This document shows, in pieces, positions 57,813-64,000 of a stretch of 64,000 nt of DNA (position 1 is the first letter of the stretch; every line of letters starts with the position of its first letter). The notes beneath the pieces were generated by a model. That model was not told the DNA's origin and searched no databases. It saw only the letters and a program-made list of their open reading frames with translations. The position numbers and the translations under genes were made by a program. The DNA comes from Flaccisagitta enflata (Eukaryota > Chaetognatha > Sagittoidea > Aphragmophora): contig OZ231127.1 of the NCBI GenBank assembly GCA_965153355.1, positions 11,904,001 to 11,968,000 of the forward strand, given 5' to 3'.

Positions 57813-58435
57813 AAGGGCACAGAACTGCGTTTTAGTTTTGATAGAAATTGTTTGAAGAAATCAGCCTCAAAACTTCATGTTTGCAGTTCTCAACAAAAGA
57901 TCAGTGATTACAATGTGATAAATTGATGACAAATTCGATGACAGGTACCAAAAGCAAGAGATTGCCTGGCCTTTAACATCACCCTAAACTGAGGCACATC
58001 CCTGGTTGGTAGCGCCTTACCTCTCATTGGTCAATTTGTGAGTGTGGTGTTGTCACCAATAGAGGAGGGATTTTAAAAAAATCCACCTTAACAAAAATGT
58101 AATAGAGAGTTTTTTTGTGGTTTTGTACTGTACATGGGTTGTACTAAGCTAAGAAAAAAAGTTTAGTGAAGTATGACCTCTATGATGTGGCTGATTGGGC
58201 TGACTGTAAATGCATAAAAAACATAGCGAAATTGATGCAAATTCATATATGGAAAATTTAAAACTATGTACATAAGCATATAAAACTTTGTGTACTATCA
58301 TTAGATCTTTTTTTTACTCATTGATGATATCTTTTTGAGAAATTACAAAAAAAAAAAAAAAAAAAAAAAGATTATTTAAGTGTACTGGAATATCCTACTG
58401 ACAGCTTAATTGTCACAGTATTTAGTTCAAATTTA
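57813..58435. other. No gene seen
   Basis: AT-rich, with a poly-A tract at 58347-58368. Confidence 0.5.
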
Positions 58436-58660
58436 AACAAGGCAGAATACACGGCTACCCAAGGCACGTGCAGGTGGGCAGAGGCAGTGGTAAACAAGTC
58501 ATCCAAGGATCGCACATGGTCAGCGGTACCCGATGCCCTGCTTGGAATGATTAGCTGAAGAAGTGGAGTGAGAGCAGGGCAGCGGCCCCAGAGGGCCGAT
58601 GTCCTGTAGGACACAGGGGTGAATTTCCATACGTCCTGAGACGGCATATTTGGGGTAATT
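58436..58660 (+). mobile_element. Composite of HTE 5' end and GCAGCGGCCCC block
   Basis: AACAAGGCAGAATACACGGC...GGTGGGCAGAGGCAGTGG runs directly into AAACAAGTCATCCAAGGATCGCACATGGTCAGCGGTACCC and GGGCAGCGGCCCCAGAGGGCC...GACACAGGGG. The same fusion is present at 24750-24870 and 25770-25890, so it is a distinct composite subfamily. Confidence 0.8.
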
Positions 58661-58964
58661 TTCCGTGATATTCATTGGATCTTTCCATTGATTTATTCGC
58701 AGAGAGACTTGCCTGCTATGAAACTTGGCAGCGGGTGAGGTGGGAGGCAAAACTTGTCTCATTATCACATTATCCCTGCCTGCCGTCCCTGCCATACATT
58801 TCTGCTTCCCTGCTGTGTAGCATTGCTACCTTGCTACACAAAATCTGCACCTCAGATCAAATGGATTTCTTTTATGCAAGAATTTAGCAACAAGACACGT
58901 ATCTTTCCAATCACGACTTATCCTAGATGGTTCCATCTCAGTATGCTGCTCTCCACTTTTGGGC

Positions 58965-59400
58965 AGCGGCTCCGTCGATGACCTATGCTTTCACTAAAAA
59001 GAAATTTTTCCTTCTCCTTCTCCGTCCACCCCCTCAAATCCCAGTCTCGAGGCCCAAATCCCCGTCTCTAGGCCCCAATCCCTGTCTGGAGGCCCGAATT
59101 CTTGCCTAAAGGCCCAAATCCAAGCCTGTAGGCACAGATCCCAGCCAAGAGGCCCAGATCCCAACCTCGAGGCTGAGATTCGGGCCTCTAGGCTAGGAAC
59201 TGGGCCTTGAGGCGAGAATTTGAGCCTCCAGACTGAATTTGGGCCTCCAGACTGAATTAGGGCCTTGAGATGGGGATTTGGGCCATGAGACTGGAAATTG
59301 GGCCTGGAGACTGGGTTTTGAGGGGAGGGACGAAGGAGGAGGAGAAGGAGAAGGAGAAGAAATTTCTCCTGTGTAAAAGCATAGGTCTGCCCTGCTTCCC
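58965..59400. mobile_element. GCAGCGGC(C/T)CC element, subtype with inverted minisatellite core
   Basis: GACCTATGCTTTCACTAAAAAG...TTCTCCTTCTCCGTCC at the left (58978-59028) is mirrored by GGACGAAGGAGGAGGAGAAGG...AAAAGCATAGGTC at the right. The core of GAGGCCCAAATCCC units switches orientation near 59165, so the whole unit is a foldback. Confidence 0.82.
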
Positions 59401-60057
59401 CTTTGACTTCAAGCCCAACCTACTCAGGCAGGGCACGGCATACTGGAAACTAAGGCCTGCTGACCCATCTCTACCATCTGTCTGAAGTCTGTGAGAGCAA
59501 TGGTTCATATTTTTGTACATAGAGGCCGCCTCTTTTGCAAGAAAGTACAATGACAACAAAAAACTCTCACTCCCCTGAAGCTTCTCCTGCCTTTCAGCTG
59601 TATCTGCTGATACTCTGAAAAAATCGATGAAAGATGCAATGATGGATTTCCATCATGCAATGAAGAGATATTGCAATTTTTTTCCATGTGCTATAATTTT
59701 TAAAGTGATAAAAAGTGTATCTCCAGATTCTAAACCTAGAATCGTTATTGCCATAGGCCATAGCTACAGGTAGAGCCCAATCTTTCCATGGCAAAAGGTG
59801 GCAATTAATTTTTGTTTTGTTTCAGTAATGATATGAAGAGAATAACAATACTTTAAGTTACTTTCTGAGCAATACAAGATAAAGAATTGTTGGTAACTGG
59901 GGTCGATCACTTTCTATAAGGCTTATCTATAGATCTATCAGTCAAAAAATGAAATAAAGAATTCATTATTTACTCGCCATATCACTAAAAAAATTGATCT
60001 TAGTGCACGGGTACCACTGATATCTAATGCTTTGGCGACTGATTCTTGTGGTATTTG
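59401..60057. other. No confirmed gene
   Basis: A plus-strand frame at about 59596-59772 after a CCTTTCAG acceptor-like site reads AVSADTLKKSMKDAMMDFHH... to a stop. It could be a terminal exon, but support is slight. Confidence 0.3.
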
Positions 60058-60420
60058 TCATTTCCAGTGTGGCTTGATGTGCAGATGCACAAAATTTCGT
60101 ATCAGGCATTGTTCTATCACCTGGTCACCGAGGATTTTTACCCATAATCTGTCTCTCCTTTGAACTACAAAAAGCCCGCTTGAAAAGTGGCGATGAACAT
60201 GTGGGTGGGTAATCTCTAATTCGTGTATTTGCTGCAAATATGTATTGCCTGACTTTGTATAGTTGTTGTGCCCAGCAGCGGCCAAATATTTGAGCACTTC
60301 AGCAAAGCTGAATAGGTGCATAGGATAGTTTCCAAGCCTCTCTGCTTGGAACCAAAGATATCTTTTTTTGAAATACTGAATATGGCATTGACAAATTGGC
60401 AAATTATGATTAGGCAAAAT
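60058..60420 (-). pseudogene. Fragment of an invertebrate TE-type protein (AAGHNNYTKS family)
   Basis: The minus-strand frame contains QAERLGNYPMHL, LAAAGHNNYTKSGNTYLQQ, ELEITHPHVHRHFSSGLFVV, RRDRLWVKILGDQVIEQCLIR. From memory this matches a large family of uncharacterised, probably transposon-derived proteins in cnidarians and other invertebrates, in which [AG]AGH..Y.KS, HP.V...F..G...VRR(S/T)DR.W, D..IEQ.LMR is followed by a GGLTRGRG-type motif. Here the frame ends right after the IEQ.LIR block, so that motif is absent and the copy is broken at both ends. Biochemical function is unknown to me. Confidence 0.6.
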
Positions 60421-61139
60421 GAGAAATGAGAGAGAGAGAGAGAGAAACAAACAGACAGACAGGCAGACAAAGACAGAGGCAGAGAAAAAAGTGGTTGATA
60501 AAAAAATGGAGATTCGCTTATATAAGATTTATACATTTTGAAAGTAAGTTGTTAGTAGGTTTGTAGATCAAATGATTAATTGACCAGTTTTTTTATTTGT
60601 TGTTCAGTTTGCCATGTATAAAGGTTTTTAGGCCTTTTTAACTGATCTAGCTCAACAGTTCTCAAACAGTCACAGGTTACCATGAAAATGGGCAAAGAAA
60701 TTACTTTGGCAAAATAAGCATATTTCAGTAAAAATGATACTATCTTGAAAAAAAATTTTCTGGCCGATAAGTGGCTAAACTTTGTTAATTGTTTCACCTG
60801 ATAAAGTAACCCATAAGGAACCAGGAACCACCAAAAAACTTTCTATTACATTTTTGTTAAGATCGGGTGAACTAATTTGTTTTAATCCCTCCTCTAAATT
60901 CAGATGAGACTCAACCTCATTAACTTATCTGGGAACCAATTTAGATGAAACTCTACCTCATTAACTTACCTGCAAACCGCCTTGTCTTTTCACTTTCGCC
61001 TAAGATTGCGTTCCTTTCTTTCTTCATCGCCTTCAACGTCACTCTGTTTTCCTCTTTGTTGCTTTTTGTCCTCCCAATTTATATTCAGTCTCTTCTTTGT
61101 CTTGTTCATGTTGTTCATGTTGTTGTTGAAACCGTTTCT
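60421..61139. other. No gene seen
   Basis: Short (GA)n at 60427-60444 and GACAGACAGGCA repeats, then AT-rich sequence. TCATTAACTTA(T/C)CTG is duplicated at 60918-60932 and 60958-60972. Confidence 0.5.
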
Positions 61140-61269
61140 TTTCTTTTTTCCTTTTTCTTCCTCTTCTCCGTCTTCTTCTTCTTCTTCTTCTTCTTCTTCT
61201 TCTTCTTCTTCTTCTTCTTCTTCTTCTTCTTCTTCTTCTTCTTCTTCTTCTTCTTCTTCTTCTTCTTCT

Positions 61270-61304
<35 letters not shown>

Positions 61305-61442
61305 TTCCTCTTCTTCTTCTTCTTTTTCTTTTTCTTTTTCTTTTTCTTTTTCTTTTTCTTTTTCTTTTTCTTTTTCTTTTTCTTCTTCTTCTTGTTCTTC
61401 TTTTTCTATTTCTTCTTCTGCTCTTTCTTCTTCTTCTTTGCT
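61140..61442. repeat. (CTT)n and (CTTTTT)n microsatellites
   Basis: (TTC)n from 61166 to about 61320, (TTTTTC)n from 61321 to 61382, then mixed CTT. Frames over it give poly-Ser, poly-Phe or poly-Arg and are artefacts. Confidence 0.97.
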
Positions 61443-61637
61443 TTCTCCTTTGATTCATACTGTCACATATTCATTCAAATTTTTTTTCAATTTTCTATTC
61501 TCTCATTTGACACCATAGACAATGCTATAAAATGGGCTGTCAGGGCACCTTTGTGCCGCTTGTTTCCACTGTGCAGCCTTTTACAAAAAAGAAAAAAGTA
61601 AGTCTGGCGTGAATTATCATTCTTTTATTGCTTCTCT

Positions 61638-61806
61638 TTTTAGTCGCAAACTCACGTCTCTTTAAAAAGTTTTGTCCTTCCGTTGGTAATACTCGAGTTT
61701 AAAAGTCTGAAAATGTGCTGCAGTTGTGATTGCGTGAAGTGTATGTGTTGGGGGGTTGTACGCCCCTACCCACTTGTCCGCGACGATATTCTAACCTCAG
61801 GTTTCT
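61638..61806 (-). mobile_element. HTE element (AGTTGCG subfamily), diverged
   Basis: TTTTTAGTCGCAAACTCACG, TTTTGTCCTTCCGTTGG, GGGGTTGTACGCCCCTACCCACTTGTCCGCGACGATATTCTAACC. Similar to 36838-37013. Confidence 0.65.
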
Positions 61807-61920
61807 TGTTAATCACTTTAACAAAGGAAAAAAGTTGTAACCGAGTTACAGAATCAATTTTTAAACATACCAATCCAAGGTCATTTGCAATCAAAGGCAA
61901 ATCAAAATCAAATTAGTTAA

Positions 61921-62208
61921 ATAACAAGGCCAACACCTTACAGTCGCGTGCGGTTGTTAAGACCAAAAGACTAAAAGACTAAAAGACTAAAAGACCAAAA
62001 GACCAAAAGACCAAAAGACTAAAAGACCAAAAGACGAAAAGACCAAAAGACCAAAAATGACTTAAAATGACTTAAAATAATTTTAAATAAGTCAAAATGA
62101 CTAAAAATGATGTAAAACAATAACAAAAAGCTAATCGTTATGGACAGACGGACGGATCGACAGACGGACAGAGTGGGTCATAGAGTTGCGTGCATGCGAC
62201 TAAAAAAA
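61921..62208 (+). mobile_element. HTE family element, short decamer-core form
   Basis: AACAAGGCCAACACCTTACA, GTCGCGTGCGG, eleven AAAAGACC/AAAAGACT units, four AAAATGACTT units, GGACAGACGGACGG, TAGAGTTGCGTGCATGCGACTAAAAA. It is the compact equivalent of the giant copy at 26680-28850. Confidence 0.92.
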
Positions 62209-62421
62209 CATGTCCTTGAACCGCGATACGTTTATTGAATAAACACCTGCAAATTTCCCCCCCCCCCCGGCCCCGAAATTAACGTTTTTTTGCTTCATAT
62301 TTCTTCAATCACTGACACTTAAAAGCTTTTTGAGACATTTTAAAGAGTTTTTGATCGATATGGGAAACAACAGTTTGTCATTATTTACATCGGAATTAAT
62401 GAGGTTTTTTAAATAAAAAAG

Positions 62422-62428
62422 TATAAAT
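62422..62428 (+). promoter_or_regulatory. TATA box of the secreted-peptide gene
   Basis: TATAAAT lies 82 bp before the ATG at 62510, a normal distance allowing a short 5' UTR. No competing start codon lies between them in the signal-peptide frame. Confidence 0.5.
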
Positions 62429-62509
62429 GGGCAAGTTCGGTGAAAAGAAAGTATACATTTGTGGCAATCCCTCCGTCTATCTTTGCCTCATCAATAAGCC
62501 GGTGAAAAG

Positions 62510-62614
62510 ATGAAGCTCTCGTCTGTCTCTGTCCAGCTTTTCTTGTTGTTGAGCTGCATCGCAGTTGGCACCTTAGGCTGGCCGAAAATTCCGGGCATTG
62601 ATTTGCATGGTCAT
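62510..62614 (+). CDS. Secreted peptide gene, exon 1 (signal peptide)
   Basis: ATG at 62510 opens 35 codons ending in phase 0 at a consensus GTAAGT donor (62615-62620). The product starts MKLSSVSVQLFLLLSCIAVG, a typical signal peptide with likely cleavage after GTLG, then WPKIPGIDLHGH. With the TATA box upstream this looks like the first exon of a small secreted protein or precursor. The intron begins with an HTE copy. A possible next exon is listed separately. The peptide is not recognised; a hormone, matrix or defence peptide cannot be told apart from this much sequence. Confidence 0.6.
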
Positions 62615-62721
62615 GTAAGTTTTAAAACGTGGTAAAAACTTCTGGAAAACATAGATCAATAACAAATAATAAAAAAGTTTCTTCCAAGATTCAAATTTCA
62701 TCTGTTTTTATTTTATCTGTT

Positions 62722-62912
62722 TTTAGTCGCGTGCACGCGACTCTACAACCCGCTTTGTCCGTCGGTCGGTCGGTTGGTCCGTCACACTTTACTTTTTTTA
62801 TGATTTTTTTTCTTTGACCTCACTGCTCCTGCCTTAATGGTCTGGTGACCTCAAATATGGCCCCTGCCCACCCGCACGCGACTTCGGTAGCCGTGTATCC
62901 GGCCTTGTTTGT
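62722..62912 (-). mobile_element. HTE family element in the secreted-peptide intron
   Basis: TTTTTAGTCGCGTGCACGCGACT, CTACAACCCGCTTTGTCCGTCGG, GCCCCTGCCCACCCGCACGCGAC, GTAGCCGTGTATCCGGCCTTGTTT. It is a clean full-length copy and a good reference for the family. Confidence 0.93.
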
Positions 62913-63134
62913 TATCAGTCGAGTACCCCACCAAAAGCCACCAAAGAAAGCGTCATATTTCAGCTTCTAGAAAAAATAATCTAACTCTGAAAAAAGTTCC
63001 CAGACGAACCTACCAACCGATTTTGTCTATGTTAGACTAACAACATTGATTTTGAAAAAATAAACTACACGGCTACACGGAACGAGTGAAATACAAGTGC
63101 GCCCAATTTTTGAGAAAAATCATTTTTTTTCCAG

Positions 63135-63215
63135 AAAACCATCAAGAGCCGTACTCTATTTTACTGCCATTTATCATCCAATTATGCCAAACGGCTGGAG
63201 ACGGTTTCAAATTGA
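63135..63215 (+). CDS. Possible exon 2 of the secreted-peptide gene
   Basis: A TTTTTTTTCCAG acceptor (63123-63134) is followed in phase 0 by 26 codons (KTIKSRTLFYCHLSSNYAK...) and a TGA. Joined to exon 1 it would give a 61-residue precursor. The frame is short, so the match could be chance. Confidence 0.28.
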   Translation, partial: KTIKSRTLFYCHLSSNYAKRLETVSN

Positions 63216-64000
63216 AGATATTTTCATGAAAATTAAGTTTCTGAAATGTTTTGTGAGTTTCCCAACATATTTCTATCAAATTTATACATTTTTCACAAGG
63301 GTTTCAAGAGCAAACTGTTGTTTACGGCCTTTGATAGGCTAATTTCTGATTAAACATATGAAATATTACAAAAAATTTTGATTTCAGATATTGGGGTTGA
63401 CATAAGAGTATTGGAAAGGGTTGTTTCAGGAAGAAGAGCGTTTCAGTTTCTTGCTATTTTTGGTATATGAGGAGTATGAGAAGGTGCCCAGATGGATATG
63501 GTCTCCTTCGACGCGCCATATTTATCAAGTGTTTTCTTGTGGTCTGCATATCTCATGTATAGACAGAAATTGGTGACTTTTTTTAAATGATGCATAACTT
63601 TTGACCAGTTTTATGATAATTTCTGAAGAGGGAATATTTCTTTAGAAATTCAAAGGATAGTTGTGATGGGTCCTAATTAAACACCAGTGAGAGCTCCAAA
63701 GGCTCTAATACTTTATTAATGTAGGGTTGAGTAGTAATGTTGTCCAACTTTCATAGATAAGAAGCTTGGTCATTTTATGAATTCATAATCTTCTTCTAAA
63801 TATCTTTGATTCAAGCCCAACCTCGTGGTTCTGGCTCAATAGGTTGAGAAATTTCATCAAAATTAGTGTAACCACTCCAAAACCGGCAAACATGCCTCGC
63901 CAACTTCCAAGTTTCTTACAATGCTACAGTACAGCTGCAATTTTGAATTTGTGCTCACTTACTCTGTATCCTATGAAATCGATTTAAAATTGCTTTCTGT
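63216..64000. other. No gene recognised
   Basis: AT-rich sequence. No exon with paired splice sites and no repeat ends were found up to the window edge. Confidence 0.45.

Noticed and set aside
60945-61601. 218-codon Phe-rich and 139-codon Arg-rich frames
   Set aside because: Translations of CTT and CTTTTT microsatellites.

Overview
The window is nuclear DNA of an animal, most likely an aquatic invertebrate; I cannot name the species. The evidence is spliced genes with GT-AG junctions, a NACHT-type NTPase, an XK-related membrane protein carrying an SRCR-like ectodomain, a BEL/Pao retrotransposon, a Helentron-type helicase/endonuclease relic, several TA-flanked and hAT-type DNA elements, and a very heavy load of micro- and minisatellites. 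Nothing bacterial is present (no operons, no CRISPR array). Most long open frames in the window are translations of simple repeats, not genes.

Layout. 1-4738 (-): uninterrupted Gag-Pol frame of a BEL/Pao element, cut by the window edge, with its leader at 4840-5710. 6593-7184: Tc1/mariner remnant. 7781-8442 (-): first two exons of a kinase-like gene. 8.5-16 kb: microsatellites, minisatellites and MITEs, one MITE holding a tRNA-like segment. 17317-19803 (+): intron-free NACHT gene. 21.7-26.7 kb (+): exons of a Gln/Pro/Gly/Met-rich protein, disturbed by a tandem duplication at TTG tracts. 26680-28850: one 2.2-kb hairpin-terminated element filled with 10-bp tandem arrays. 29-33 kb: nested MITEs and minisatellites. 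33649-38034 (-): two-exon XK-related/SRCR-like/Cys-rich gene whose only visible intron is a DNA transposon. 38-48 kb: dispersed repeats and foldback elements. 48.5-50.3 kb: PIF1-like helicase plus endonuclease pseudogene. 50.3-62 kb: further MITEs, three orphan exon candidates and a TE-type pseudogene. 62510-62614 (+): first exon of a secreted-peptide gene with a TATA box.

Most notable observation. The 36411-37799 intron of the XK-related gene starts and ends with the terminal inverted repeats of a DNA element. The element supplies the GT donor, and the duplicated 4-bp target site supplies the AG acceptor, so splicing restores the pre-insertion sequence exactly. Two further copies with the same termini and 4-bp duplications lie at 30942-31544 and 38807-39432. 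This is the arrangement expected of an introner (transposon-made intron).

Second theme. A large family of short elements, called HTE here, begins AACAAGGCC and ends in a palindrome such as AGTCGCGTGCACGCGACT followed by A residues. More than twenty copies or fragments occur, their interiors grow by tandem repetition, and they resemble non-autonomous Helentrons (HINE/DINE-1 type). A decayed Helentron-like coding region sits beside one copy. The genes in the window do not form an evident common pathway; the landscape is shaped by mobile elements and repeat expansion.
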